The position numbers were made by a program, and so were the translations under genes. Positions 1 to 12,419 of a DNA stretch of 64,000 bases are shown piece after piece; position 1 is the first letter of the stretch, and each line of letters starts with the position of its first letter. Source of the DNA: Daphnia pulex (Eukaryota; Arthropoda; Branchiopoda; Diplostraca; Daphniidae); NCBI RefSeq assembly GCF_021134715.1, contig NC_060023.1, forward strand, positions 4,960,001 to 5,024,000, written 5' to 3'. The notes beneath the pieces are model-generated. The model was not told the origin of the DNA. It worked only from the letters and a program-made list of their open reading frames with translations, and ran no database searches.

Positions 1-2110
1 TTAATTGTTCAATCAACAATGTATGTCGTTCACAACTCAATCGTAATGTTCTGTGATTATTTTTGTGTCTTCTCCTTCATCGAACAGTAAGAAAAGTTAC
101 TTACAAAACTACTTACTCACCCAATAGTTCATGCAAAAGGATTTTCATGTTTCTTATCCATCGAAACTCCAACACTGTCAAAGTTTCTACTTTTTTTATT
201 TCTCATTTAGTGAGTGAGACAACAATGCACCCTTTTTCCTGTTCCCTGGGCTTCTTCCCATGAATTTTTTTGTTGCTGTTGGGGTCGCCAACCGACTTAA
301 CTAGGTATTCAACCACACCTCTTCTATTAATCCTATAAACAAAAAAAAACTAGAAAAAAGTTAATATTTAACATTTGAGAAGTTTAGTGAATAAAATTGG
401 AAGCAGGGACCGAAAATGCTTCACCTCTACCTTAGAAATCCCTCCGCCTAATTTCAGCACTCTTAAAATCTTGCAAGAAGGAGGGAATTGCCAACTCAAT
501 ATGGCCTTAGCGTTGGCTGGCATGATTTCCTGAAAGGCCTGAAAAGCAAAATTGCATGAACACACGTTCTTTTGAGTGTTGTACTCAAGTACAGATTCAA
601 TTTTAGCTATATAATTAAAATGCTCATGTCTGCATAACTACAATTTTACAATTACCTAAACATCGACATCTCAATTGTCGTTGCTTTCTTCGTCAAAAAT
701 TATATTAGCGCCACTTTCTTCAAGAATGACTATTTCGAAAAAAGCGCTCTAAATAATGTAGCTTAAAAACCCTGATTTGATCATTGAGGTACCTAACAAT
801 TATAAATAATTTACATAATAGTTTATACTTACTAGACTAAAACAGAACTGAATTGGTTTATTCCGCAAGCTTTGAATGCACATTAATATAACTATTTGCG
901 GTAAAATTCCATCCCAGGTTCACTGGAAATTAACGAAAACGAAATAATAATAATAAAAATATATAAACGATGTAGTATTTAACCTATGCAATATTATTCA
1001 TATCAACAAAAGCAATGCTCGTCTTTTTGTACGGACTCGTGGAACCATTTATTTCCAAAGATGAAAAATTGGCACGTCATCTGCTTTAATTTTGTGAGTA
1101 GAATTTGTAAGAAGGCAATAAAGGATTATATCCTTTTCCCTACATAATTATGTTAATGAAGCATCGTTTTTATTTTAGTTAAATTTCAAATATTCGTTGA
1201 TTCTAGAGACTTTAAATTACATACGGCTGCTTGCTCCATCATTTAAGAGTGAAACTGGGTAACCCATTCCAGGAAGGTCCTTTACAAATAGATGCAATTG
1301 ATCTCTAAGGTAAACAAGAAAGATCGCTTGAGTCATCCAACCTTTCTTCGTTTTTTTTCATGTGTCTATCCTAGTAAAGAACATTGTTAGGGACACCAAA
1401 TTGAAATTTAAAATGCTTATTGTTTCTCGTTTTGTACCTGATGGAGTTCTTGACTTCCTCTCTTTTTCCCACCTTTTCCTCATTTTGTGGTTCCTGACCG
1501 ACATTTAAACGCTCGTACTTTTCTATAAGTTTCATTGTAATAACCTCTCAATATTCTCCAAACTTTTGCCTTGGATTATGGTGACAAGTAAGAAAAAACG
1601 AGAGTGATTATAATGAGGAATAGGATCCACGTAACCAACCGAAGGCAATAACAAATAATTACTATAAGTTTCGCATTTGTCATGTATGGTCTGCAACAGT
1701 TCCTTGAAAAATACATTTGTTTTAAATTGTATGACGTGTTTTCATTTAATTAATGGGTAGTTAAGTTAATAGCATGATATTATTGCAGTACGATTCTGTA
1801 TTTGGTAAAAACCGAGTAAAAAAATGGCAGCCATATTGCTCGTCGGGGATTTGGCTATACATTTTTACTGATTAAGCCTGCAAAAACATGTTTTAAAATC
1901 CTTCCTTCAGCATCTAAGTGTTCTTTATGACTCGAGAATTCATTATTTACTAGAATTAATAGAGTTTACTTCGCAAACGATGAGCCCAAAGTTTCGGCTT
2001 ATGAGCTTCTTCCCCCCTTCTCCGATAAAGTAAAAAAAGTGATATTGAATAACTCCTAAAAAGTCAAAATGATTTTAATTTTACGGAATCGAAAGAGCTT
2101 GAGACCTTTC
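1..2110. other. AT-rich DNA with no recognisable gene
   Basis: Both strands are broken by frequent stops, and the few open stretches (under 70 codons) have no motif I recognise. There are many homopolymer runs but no clear long repeat, RNA gene or transposon terminus. I see nothing to annotate here. Confidence 0.6.
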
Positions 2111-2133
2111 GATTTCTTTAAAATTTGATACAA

Positions 2134-2265
2134 AAATATGAACGAAAAAAAGTTTCATACCACATATTTATTTTCCGTTTTATCTTGTTGATCAAATTAC
2201 GGTCTAGATTTAAAAAAACGGAAAATAAATATCTCGTTTGAAACTTTTTTCTGTTTGTTACAATT
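2134..2265. repeat. Imperfect inverted repeat (hairpin)
   Basis: Two arms of roughly 45-50 bases face each other. The left arm (about 2,134-2,184) reads GAACGAAAAAAAGTTTCATA and then TATTTATTTTCCGTTTTA. The right arm (about 2,212-2,262) holds the complement, AACGGAAAATAAATA and GAAACTTTTTTCTG. The spacer is short. A miniature inverted-repeat element or a transcribed hairpin are both possible. No protein is encoded. Confidence 0.6.
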
Positions 2266-3955
2266 GCAATGAATGCAAAGCTAAAGTGTGTTAATTCGTC
2301 TATTGCACATATGAGTTACATGCTTCTTCTTTTGAGTTTCTTTTTCAATGATTCTTAATGCAACTCCAGCACAGCCGTAGGTGGCATTCATGAAAGTGGC
2401 ATATTTCCTGATGTTACATATTCATGTTAAACAAACTTACTAAAGAGTAAGCAAAAGTAATATAAGGTATATACTGTTCAAATCCTATCACCCCGAATTT
2501 AATATAGTATTTTCACTTTGCATGAATGAAACACTCGTGCCAAGCTGCCCAGACATTTTAAGAAACAACAGCCTACCTTCAGTAGAACTAATGCTGTTAA
2601 CATAACATTTACTTAGCAATAAAAAATTCACACACTTTACCGAGTCTAGGTATTTCGTGTCCGTAGATTTCGGAATTGCACTGGTCCATGGAAAGCCTAA
2701 CTCCGGGGGGAACCAATCCCCCACTATTTATTTTATATGTTGGGCTCTGGTATTTCGTGTGCTTATTTAGTGTACCGTGAACTGAAAAGAAAATATCGAA
2801 TTATGGCTCTAATAATTATCTTTGTTAGTTTTAATCGGCCCTGCCCTTAGATTTGTATATACAGTAATGAAGCTAATGAAGCAAGCTTTTTAATTTAACA
2901 TTGTTAAATCAGGCAGCCGTCGAGGGTCTCAAAGTGATTTTAATTCATAAATTCCATGAAACAGTTGAGACACTTGCATTGAGATATATGTTTCACATAC
3001 AGGAGGTGGAGGAGGGGTGGGGTAAAAGAGTTAAGATTTGGAAGAACTTGCAACACAAACGGAAAGCATTCAGTCAATAAGTAACTGTGACATGTGTAGG
3101 GTTGTTTTTTCTTTATAACTAGGTCCATTCATGTGTTCATGCATCATGGCTAAACACAGCCAGTGCAGCAAAGTCGTGATGCTATTTGATAATATCTCAA
3201 TACCTCTGTATGAAATTAGGGACAAAAAGAAAAGGCCGGAGGAGGCTTACCTTCCAAAATCAGGTAATATTTTGTAAATGTTTTTTTAACGAATAGCCTA
3301 CAGCGGATGTATTGTAAGAAAAAAAGTCACCAATTTAAATTTATAAAATCACATTGCCATTGGGCGTCTGTGACAGAGTCACGCCTTTTCAAAAATTGTT
3401 GATGGGTACTTGTGGCGTCAAGGATCAGGGGGAAAAATAAGATGGCCCTTCACAATGGAAAACCCTTTTACAAGTTTTATACTTTAAATTACGGATCAAT
3501 CAGGGGGAGGAGGCTGAGGCGTTTATGAATGAATTCAACAAACGTTCCTACATACATGATGATTACCCCAATAAAGTGCTTGTTATTTATAATGGCGATG
3601 AAAAGGTGGTGAATAAAAACTATTCTCACGGAAATTCAACTCATAAAGAAAAAAAACTGACAAGCCGTATTTTCGGACGGCACCGTCTGTGTTAGAGATT
3701 GCGAAAGCGAGGCCAAACGACGAGCCTTTCAAAGTTAACGGGGATATTTTGGAGGCTGTACCCCCGTAGCAATGAAAATTCAAGCTGCTGAAGTATTTAG
3801 CAACATAGAACAAGATAGAAACTGCCAAAGATTTGCACGTGAAAAACATCAATTAGTCACGATACCCAGTATAATGCCTCGGAAACGGGAATCGACACAA
3901 ACTTATTCCTCAGAAAATAAATAAAATTTCCACATCTTCACGCAGCTTGTTAACA
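2266..3955. other. No recognisable gene
   Basis: Short open frames occur on the minus strand (for example 3,583-3,852) but lack a known motif, a plausible splice pattern or a neighbouring exon. The stretch is AT-rich with scattered GA-rich patches. Nothing is supported here. Confidence 0.5.
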
Positions 3956-3984
3956 CCTTGGTTAAGTATCGTTCAAACTGCAGT

Positions 3985-4150
3985 CTTTTTGAGCGTTTTA
4001 CGTACTACGTATAGCGTTTTTACGCAACGAATTACGTTTGAGGAAACGACAAAGTTTTCACACACAACGCTTTACGTAGTACGTAATTCGTAAACACAAA
4101 ACGGAGTCAAAACGAAGTCAAAACGTAACTACGTAAAAATGATATTGATC
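3985..4150. repeat. Cluster of ACGTA-type palindromic repeats
   Basis: The words TACGTACTACGTA, TTTTTACGCAACGAATTACG, TTTACGTAGTACGTAATTCG and ACGTAACTACGTAAAAA are repeated in both orientations within about 165 bases. ACGTACTACGTA near 4,000 is the complement of TACGTAGTACGT near 4,075, so the block can fold back on itself. It is probably the decayed end of an inverted-repeat element. I see no coding sequence. Confidence 0.5.
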
Positions 4151-4199
4151 TAATTTTTACGCAAGCATTACGTAATGGAAATCTAGCTCGCTTGTCGTT

Positions 4200-5440
4200 A
4201 TTCATTTGTTTTTTTTAGCATTATTGCTCCCGATGAGAATTTTCCCATCGTGTTATACGCGACGTTTCGTTAAAGTGGATGGTTAAACCACGCATTTTGG
4301 GGGGATTTTGGGGCTGGAATATAAATTTTTTAAGAAAGAAAGGTAAGATAAAAAGGAAAAACCAGCCCAACCCCATCGTTCACCGCCGATCGATGGCCAA
4401 CCGATTTGACAACAGTTATTAATTGGGTTTCTGATGTATCGTGTTCAGGGGAATATTTAACATAAAAAATATAATTTAAATGCAAAAGAAATTTAGTATT
4501 TAATGAATAGTTTTATTTCCTACTTTACCCACGAGCACTGAGGGCATTCACATCGGTAGAGGGAGGAGACGCGTTCAGGGATAGCCGCTGAAGGGGGGAT
4601 CGAGCTACGGAAGAAAAAAATGGTAAAGCAAGCACGGAAATTCGTTCATTCAAATTAACAATTGTTGTAAATTAAAAAACAACATTTGAAACAAATGAAC
4701 TTTATAGTTAAGATCAAAGTGAATATGTTCATGGAAAAATAATGGCGGAAATTGGCTAACTAACATGAATAAAGAGACGGCAATGTGTGAATTTCACTCT
4801 CGTGGGTTGAGCTACTGTAAAATATATAAAGGGTGACCGTGCTCTTGTGATTCAGTTCTACTTCTCTCACAGTGAAAAAGGTGGGAATTTATTCGAATTT
4901 TTTCAGAGTTCATTTTGAAACTAAATAAGGGGAGAAATAACAAATAAGCCCACTATGACGGAGAAATGAAATAGGATCGCGTAAAAAAAATTTTAAAGTG
5001 GGATTACATCGTTGGGACTTATTTCGATCATATAAATATATCTTCGTCAATCCTGGCAGCCTCCAATTTTAGTGCATCTTAAATTCATAAGTAGTAGAGT
5101 AAAACACCCTTTTAAAGGCATCTTATTCTCATTTGCGAACATGCACCCAGTAATGAAGAAAAAACGCAAACAAGGTGTTCTAGAATGGAAAAATGATGCA
5201 TTCCGTGGTATGCGTCTCAGCAAAACGGTTCTATAAAAAAAGTTTTGCAATCGTGTTTCGATACGGGAAAATTCTTCCCACGCTGTTTGATCTGTTCTTA
5301 TACCTTAAATCTTAATATTTACAATATCAAAACAATAACAAGTTCTCAAATTGACAAAAACTGCATCTATGATTAGAAAGTTTAAGATTTAATTTATAGT
5401 TAAAAACCGCTTTTACGCAAGTGCAGTGTCGTGTGAAGAT
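4200..5440. other. No recognisable gene
   Basis: The sequence is AT-rich. A TATA-like word (AAAATATATAAAGGG) sits near 4,817, followed about 35 bases later by TTCAGTTCTA. This could be a core promoter, but no downstream reading frame supports it. Open frames such as 5,047-5,250 (minus) carry no known motif. Confidence 0.4.
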
Positions 5441-5444
5441 GTTC

Positions 5445-6220
5445 CGCTTGCTTGCTTTTTCTGAAGAAGAGGATAAACTGTCCTCGTTTCTCATAATCCA
5501 ACGTTGATAAAGAAATCATGACCGACTAAGAAAAGAGTTTTTTTTTATCCATTCGATGAATCTGATGAGGACGAAAATGAGTTCTCTTTTATCTGAAGCC
5601 AAGGCCGGTCAGGAAATCGGTCTTTTAGATCAGATAAGTATTTCTTCTGAATCCAACGCCGATTACGAAATCGATCCGGCGGATAAAAGTGTCCCTTTAG
5701 CAGCCAACGACTACAAGTAACTCCATCCGGCGGATAACAATGTTGTCTCTTCCACGGATAACGTCAACCAACACAATCTGGCGGGTAAAAGGGATGCCTC
5801 TTCTGCAGATGAAGACGGACAACACGATTCGGCGAGCGGAAGTTTTGTCTTTTCTGCAAACGAGGAAAATCAGAAATTCAATCTTGCGGATAAAAGTTAA
5901 GTTTTTCCGGCGATACGAATGCGAACTATTCTCATACCGCTCCGTCGGTTTCATCTAGTGACGAACGCGACTATCTTAATATGGGTATAATGAGTCCTGT
6001 TTCTTTACAAGCCGATGATAACCTCTGCTATTTTACACACTAAAAACGTGCAGATCTCGTCTCAATCAAGCGACGACAATTGCAATCCTCCAAGTAAGAA
6101 GAACTGAGAATCGTCTCAGTCAAGCGATGATAATCGCCATCCATCTAAGAAGAAAAGAAAATTTTCGTCTCTATCAAGTGATAACCGCTGCCGTGAAATA
6201 AAGAAGAAGAGGAAATAATG
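5445..6220 (+). pseudogene. Decayed coding sequence built of acidic and Ser-rich repeats
   Basis: Read forward, about 5,640-5,900 gives a degenerate repeat of roughly 20 residues. Each unit has a core like PADKSV or LADKS followed by a Ser/Ala/Asp/Asn-rich stretch, and two units are cut by stop codons. A second repeat at about 6,050-6,215 alternates a Ser/Asp stretch (SSQSSDDN) with a basic stretch (PSKKKRK, NLS-like). In-frame TAA and TGA codons break it. The layout resembles a disordered, nuclear-type protein that has lost its frame. I do not recognise a family, and it could be a transposon's N-terminal region. Confidence 0.4.
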
Positions 6221-7743
6221 CCAAATATAAATCTGGAAATTGATCAAAGGCCATATTTTTCAATTTTGGCCAACGCCGAATTTTTTTTTTATCTTCCACA
6301 GTAATGGCGAGACATTACATGCAAATGAAATCAAAGAAATATAGAGTGGTTGGCTTAGCACGAAAACCATAAACGCTTCCATGGAGCTTCTTAGACAACC
6401 TTTCCCGTCAATCGGTACTCTTTATAACTGTCAGTGGGGTCAAACACTTGAAACCCTTTGAAGCTGCAAATAGCAGTCATGCCTCAAATGATACAAATTT
6501 TGCACAGCGGTACCAAACATTGGCTGCTTGCTTCTAAAGGGTTTGATTCAAAAGAATAGAACCAAGTGTTGGTACATCACAGTTTAATGATTGAGGATTC
6601 TCCAGGACAACACAGTAGCGTGAAACCACTTAAAGTCAGTGATACTTAAAAGGGCGGAAAATACTTAACGGTCTATCCTACTTAAAATTTTTCCCCTCGC
6701 TTAAAATGTTGTAAACTACTTTAATTTAAGCAGACTACTTGAAAGAAAAAGATTTTTCACGCCAGGCCCGAATGTATAACCATTTATTTCACAATTTATG
6801 GCGATAACCAATAGACATTTGTTATCAAATAGTATCAAACTTCTTACTCTACATATTCACCCACGGTGTATAAATTACCTCGTCTTCGGAAATATTGTGC
6901 CCAACTTCTTTCAGACAACGCAATGTGGGGAAGGCCGATAACAACGCATTTCCGAACTGCAAAGGGCCCTTTAAACACAGCGATTTGTGGCGGAAGCGTG
7001 CCACCAGGGAATAGAAGAAGCTCTTTCCGATCTCGAGTATTGAAAAGCGGATTGAGTGATGCATGTTGATTAGGTTCTAGCAAATATGGTGATCGAATAG
7101 TGAAAAATGGATTAATCTAGGAGATTTTTAATTCAACCATTATTCATCAACTTGATTTATTTCAGGTTAATGAAATGCTTGTCATGTTTTAAAGATGAGA
7201 TTGAAATTGATTGGGTTTCATTTATATTTCCATCAATACCAACAAAGAGTGGGAACAGTTTCTTAGTGCTTACCCGAAATACTGCAGGATGATGTTCCAT
7301 CGAAAAACTGAAGACTAGTTCATTTGTCTTGTCATTGACTTGTCTATTCCTATTGTTTTACTTTGTGGCATTTTGAACACAATCAAATACCATTTTCAGA
7401 TTGGACTGCTTGCCCCTCTGTGGCATATTTGGTATGTTTTTTAGCTTATTCATTTGACCACAATGTATTTTTTATTTATTCCTTTGCTTAGGTTGTTGCA
7501 AAACTTGAAAACTACTCTTCATCCTTGTTTTCTTGGGGCTTGAGCTTGATGTGGCTTAGTATTTGTTGACGCATGAAGAAGCCAGCCCATCAACCTTCCC
7601 CCATACCATTTGGCAGTTTTGAATCCAACGATGGGGTCTCTTACTTCCATTTGTATTGTTATTTCTTTACACCTTTTTTATAATGCATATGTATTTAAAA
7701 AATTGATACACGCAAGTTATTATGAAAACACGTAATTGTATTT
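6221..7743. other. No recognisable gene
   Basis: An open stretch of 79 codons on the minus strand (6,844-7,083) and its overlapping frames have no family I know. The rest is AT-rich, with no terminal repeat I can pair. Its 3' edge adjoins the Tc1-like pseudogene. Confidence 0.4.
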
Positions 7744-8770
7744 CTAATATTTTATCCAGTACCCGTCATTCTGTATTGCAAGACGTAGTCTTTTGATGAT
7801 GGAATAAGCTAATTACTTCCAATATGTAGGTCTCCCTGAAAAACCATCACAAATACCTCGAGATCTTCCAAAAACTTCATCACCTGTGCGTGTTCGAAAA
7901 AATTCGATTCCTTGACAATGTCACTCCAGATTTTCTCGATAGGATTGAAATCTTCACCTTTAGGCGGCCAAGGAAGTAGTTCTATTTCAGGTGGGTGTTG
8001 AACCAGACTTTAACCGCACGAGAAGTGTAAATTGTTGACAGATCTTGAACGAAATTCATCCGTCTGCCAAGAAAGCGCTAACGAATGGCGGGCTGCAAAC
8101 GGTTTTCTAAAATATCAATGTATTTCGCACTATTGAGTCGGCCGAAAACAAGGCCCAAACTGGAACAGTATTTTTTTACCCCTGCCGTTTTTCACTTGAA
8201 TGTGGTACTTGTTTAAACCGGTTCCGTTTTCTCGGTAGCAGAAAACCCTACCACATTCATCAGACCTAACGTTTAACATGAATTACATAGAAGCCTACAA
8301 ATAAATATTTATTGTTTTATTTACCTGAAGGTTTTTTCATTCGAGAATATTACATCTCGCCACCAATCTTGATCTCGATCGCCAAAACGTTGAGAAAAAG
8401 CCAAGCGCATTTTGGGTTTGTCGAACGCTAAAATTCATCTAAACATTTAAAATTGTATTAAACAATAACATAATAAAATAAAATAAATGAAATATTACCC
8501 GCTATTTCCTGAGCAGTTGTTATTGGCTTTGCCAGGACAGTACTTCGTATATTTTCGATGTCTTACCATTAAGTTTTGGTTTCCCACTTTTACCCGATTT
8601 TCTTTTTAGTTCCTTGGTTTCACGGAATCTTTTTTGCCAATACGCAATAGCAGATTTTGACACTTCTAACTCGTCGGTAATTTGTTTCAATTTCCCACTG
8701 AAGAAAGTGCAATAATTCCGGCACGCTCTGAAAGACAAAGGTGCTTAAGACCGCGATCTAGGTGAAACAT
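7744..8770 (-). pseudogene. Tc1/mariner-like transposase, one intron, inactivated
   Basis: The start at 8,770 opens with a segment ending in LSERAGIIAL. After a frameshift comes the paired-like helix-turn-helix (LKQITDELEVSKSAIAYWQK, about 8,690-8,630) and a basic linker. The catalytic core follows: DWWRDVIFSNEKTF near 8,340, SAKYIDILENRL near 8,120, QDLSTIYTSRAVKVWF near 8,030, and LLPWPPKGEDFNPIEKIW near 7,950. The last is the classic DxNPIE third motif. A GT-AG intron of 59 bp (8,266-8,324) joins KTF to RSDECGRVF. The first catalytic Asp of FSDE is Asn here. At least two frameshifts and stops are present. The overall span of about 1 kb fits the usual 340-residue family. I could not identify terminal inverted repeats. 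Confidence 0.85.
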
Positions 8771-9280
8771 TTTGTCGCTTATGCCCAGGAATGCCGAACC
8801 TACTATGAACTGAACCAGATAGTATACTGAAATAATGCGTTAAGGGTAGAAACTTAAAAAAAAAATCCCCAAAGCAATGTAGTAGAATACCGCGGTCATT
8901 TAGGGAAGATTATTTTCATTTTTTCTATCCTTTCTTCGTCATTTCACGGATTTTTCACCTTTTCTATCCGAATAATTTGTTCACTTATGAACCAAAGTCA
9001 GTTTTGTTTGGTCACCGGAAACCAGAAAAAAAACTATATAAGGAGAATATTTCGTGACCAATAGATTTTTATTTAAGCAGGAGTTCAACATTTTATCGAG
9101 TTACGTTCACAACCGAGTTCCATAAACATTCATTTTCATTTTGGTGAAACACCATATTCATTGGTGAACATCAGTTTGGGTAAATTATATTTATAATTAT
9201 CTACTTTCTTTTATGGTATTTCAATTTCGTTGTTTGTTTTTATTTGTTTTAACATTTTTTTTTTGCGTTTCATAATTTAA
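8771..9280. other. Flank of the Tc1-like copy, no gene seen
   Basis: The stretch is AT-rich, with many short runs of T and A. Terminal repeats of the neighbouring transposase copy would be expected near 8,800-8,900, but I could not match one to the other side. Confidence 0.4.
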
Positions 9281-9684
9281 TTGTATCATTGTAATTTGTT
9301 GTATTCAGATGGAAGCCTCATGGAGAAACCATATCGCTACCCAACTACGAATTTTCTAGAAAAAGTGTTCTCACTTGCGGGACGGTTTCTCACGATTGGC
9401 CACGAGATATTGTCCGAATTAAATTGTCCAATTCTTCGAGCCACCTCAACTGTTTATCGTGGCCGACAAAAAGTCAAGAAATCTTCCCGTTAACCACTTT
9501 CTGGAAGTATTTTCTTTTTGAATTGCATATGAAGGCTGATGTAGTGGAAAATATAGAGAAACTGTGGGCAGAAATCTATCACTGTTGGTACGATTTCATT
9601 AAAAAAGACATCATAGTGGACGCAGTTACAGCTGGTTGTATGTGGGTTGATCTCAGCAATATTGCTGGGGAACACAGCTTGTAA
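9281..9684 (+). pseudogene. Unrecognised short reading frames, possibly transposon-derived
   Basis: Two overlapping open frames (70 and 86 codons) occur on the plus strand. The second ends with a segment NIEKLWAEIYHCWYDFIKK followed by DIIVDAVTAGCM. The IEKLWAEI word is loosely like the IENLWAEI segment near the end of Tc1-type transposases, but the remainder does not match. I cannot assign a function. It may be one exon of a decayed element. Confidence 0.25.
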
Positions 9685-9689
9685 AATTA

Positions 9690-10195
9690 ATCAAATATAT
9701 TGTTTAATTCACCTTCAAATTATGGTTATTTATTGGGTTCATCATACAATAACATCAATCATAGGATCTTTGGTGGGTTGTAGGCAACACATAAACAAAC
9801 ATTAAATATCATGATCAAGGGGTGCATGAATAACAATTATATTTAAAAAAAAGATAATTAGATTGGACCTATAATTAAGACTGAAATCGTAAGTGTCTAA
9901 CAATTATGAATCTAACAATCAGTGAACTTATTAAGAAAAACCCCATACATTTGTTTTCATGACTGGGCTCGGTGTTTTGTAACTGTAGCAACGGCTACTG
10001 CTGTGCTGGTGGGACGAAGAGGACGGACTGCTTTCACCGCCAGATTCACTTTTGTTATCCGTCGACGACCCTGACAAGGGATTTGCGGACACGAGCATCA
10101 CATGGGAAACCCTTCCGGACATTTCGTGGTGGATCTACCAAAAGTTTGTGCTAGAAAAACGTGACGTATGTAGTGAACGGCCTTTTCCACCTTGC
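9690..10195. other. No recognisable gene
   Basis: Several overlapping frames of 60-90 codons exist on both strands, but they contradict each other and none shows a motif. Nothing is supported. Confidence 0.4.
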
Positions 10196-10198
10196 GTT

Positions 10199-11160
10199 TC
10201 ACAGGAAGAAGAATCCCATCGCTTTTGTTGCTGCAGTTGTTTGTCGTTGCTGGGCCGTTGCTGGAGGATGCCCAACGCCCGTATCGTCTTTTTCATTATC
10301 AACAGGATACAATTCAGCATCTAAACATAATAAATTTCTTTTTAAAACTACAATTCTGAAAATTAATAATGGAAATGGGTGAAAACAGGCGTTGTGTATT
10401 GGTTGAAGTGACGTCTTTGACGTCAAAACGGAAAGAAGAGGATGACTTTTGCTCTGGAATTCTCTGATCGAATTTACGTTGGTGGGCGTCTGTGATAACT
10501 GTTGAATATCGTTGTTGTTGGCCATTAATTTTGGGCGGTATCTAAAAGGGCGCATGAGTCGAATACAAGACTCTTCCACCACGTCATCTCTCCTGAGCCT
10601 TCACCATTTTCCATCGACCTGCATCATCAAAAATCATCAAACATATAGCCCGGCCCAAATGTCCCTAATGCACGTTACCGTGTGCTACTAACTTGTGCGT
10701 CCGACAAGTCTTTCTCCGGCTCATACAATTTTGAACACCTCAAATCCGGTCAAATTTTGATGGAGCAGCCGACGGTCCAGCGATAACAGGGCTTTCACTT
10801 GCTGATTGATACCAAAATATTTTATTCTTGTTTTAATACCTAGAAAAAAAAACTGGTTTGAATACCTCAGCATGGAGACGGATTGTGATGTCTCTGAAAA
10901 AAGTCAAATAAAAAATGCTCTTCTTTTCCTCCTGTGCTGAGGGTTTCACATCTTTGTCATCGTTTACAATCTGGACTGGGAACTCTTTGTTTTTCCTCTT
11001 CTTCTTGGTTGACTTTACGGATGGACGTATAGCTCGACGATTATCAGTAGTTCATCAGATCATTATTTTTAGTGAACAAAGAAAATTACCTTGACATGAT
11101 ATGATGGACAATCAGCAGTCTGAAGAATGTGAGTCTTTTTCATCACCAATGCCATGCTCC
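10199..11160 (-). pseudogene. Possible exons of an unrecognised minus-strand gene
   Basis: Three pieces look exon-like on the minus strand. At about 11,165-11,090, an acceptor TTTTTTAG precedes an open exon of about 70 bases and a donor GTAATT. At about 11,040-10,866, a basic-to-acidic stretch (RPSVKSTKKKRKNKEFPVQI, later FFRDITIRLHAE) ends at a GTATTC donor. At 10,582-10,199 there is an open frame of 127 codons, low in complexity. The phases between the first two pieces do not fit, so this may be a broken or mis-read locus. I do not recognise a family. Confidence 0.25.
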
Positions 11161-11282
11161 TAAAAAATTGTAAAATATTGATTTTAAATTTAATCACACA
11201 TCGTTTATGATTTATGTTTTCGACATTGGAAAACTCCGTGAGTGATTCGAGTTAATTGCATTAATATGCTATCATAGATAGA

Positions 11283-12100
11283 ATGAAACACACAGCATTG
11301 TTAGTAAAGTTTGATGAAACTGAGTTTGATGCTATTAAGATCAATGTGCCCACACACATCAATGAACAAGTTGATGTGTTGCATTCAAAGTTGGATTTAA
11401 ATTACGCTGTCAGCAACAGGGATATGAGCGCACCGATTGCATTTCTGGCACTGATTATGGTGATGCTCTTCAAGTCTTGATAAATCTCCCAGACAAAAAC
11501 GCAAATATGTTAAACCGCAGAGAGTACTAAAAATTAATAGCTATACCGTATAGCTATTAAGCGACCAGCAGTTTCAACTAGCAAAATCGTCAACAAATCA
11601 AATCAGGAATCCAACATAGAAGGTAATTTAGTAGAGAATTGGGACTTTACAATTTAATCGAATTATGATTTACAAGTAATTAACATATATTTATTTTTCT
11701 AGAAATCTCATGAAACAGTTGGCTTGACATCAGTAGCTGTAACAGCAACTAACAATTGCCATGCACATTTGCTGGTTGTATTATCTAAAAACATCCCAAA
11801 TGAAGTGATACCCAGTCTGCCGAACGAATGCACCGCTTGTTTTAAAATAAATCAAAACTCGCTGCAGCAATTAAGAAAAAAATACCTTTACTCTTTACAT
11901 TAACCAGATTCCTTTGGTTTGTTCAAAAAATTTGTTTAAAATCAACATAAGTTCCATGATAAGTAAAGGCATGCACAAAAGGTATGCTAAATTGGTAGTG
12001 GAAAAGTATCCATCTCTGAAAGTTAGTGATTCTGAAGAAGATTTCGTAAGCTTAAATCTGACACGGAGAATGAGAAGAAGGAGGAACATCGCTTCATAAG
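11283..12100 (+). pseudogene. Fragments of an unrecognised transposon-like protein
   Basis: Two open plus-strand pieces (11,283-11,480 and 11,914-12,099) are separated by stops. The second contains KGMHKRYAKLVVEKYPSLK. It resembles a motif I associate with uncharacterised repetitive proteins of fish and invertebrates, in which a helix ending in KYPxLK precedes a basic tail. The first (ALLVKFDETEFDAIKINVP) could be an upstream exon. The assignment is weak. Confidence 0.25.
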
Positions 12101-12211
12101 CCCCTACAGAAGGAAATGGTTCCACGGGCTCTATCCATAGTATGTGTGGAAAAAACTGCCAGATTTTGGGAACTGGACCTGATGACCAGCATATAGTTAG
12201 GCAGCCTTTAA

Positions 12212-12412
12212 GTATGATAATTTGTTTGTTATTTAAAGTTTAGGGGTCGAAAAAGAATTTCTAGAAAAAAACGGCAGAATTTTCCCCGAATGATCAGTCT
12301 CTCTAGTGGTAGGGATAGCAACTTCTGGTCCAGACACGGAAAATTTTGCCGTTTTTTCCTAGAAATTCTTTTTCGACCCCTAAACTTTAACAAACTAACA
12401 AATTATTGTACT
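12212..12412. repeat. Long near-perfect hairpin (foldback repeat)
   Basis: The left arm (12,212-12,287) contains GTTTAGGGGTCGAAAAAGAA and TTTCTAGAAAAAAACGGC. The right arm (12,338-12,412) is its complement, with GCCGTTTTTTCCTAGAAA and TTCTTTTTCGACCCCTAAAC. Complementarity continues outward through the AATTTGTTTGTT / AACAAACTAACAAATT stretch. The loop is about 50 bases. It has no coding capacity and fits a MITE or foldback element. Confidence 0.8.
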
Positions 12413-12419
12413 TAAAATG

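Noticed and set aside
4815..4860. Core promoter (TATA plus initiator-like TTCAGTTC)
   Set aside because: No credible downstream exon was found, and such words are expected by chance in AT-rich DNA.
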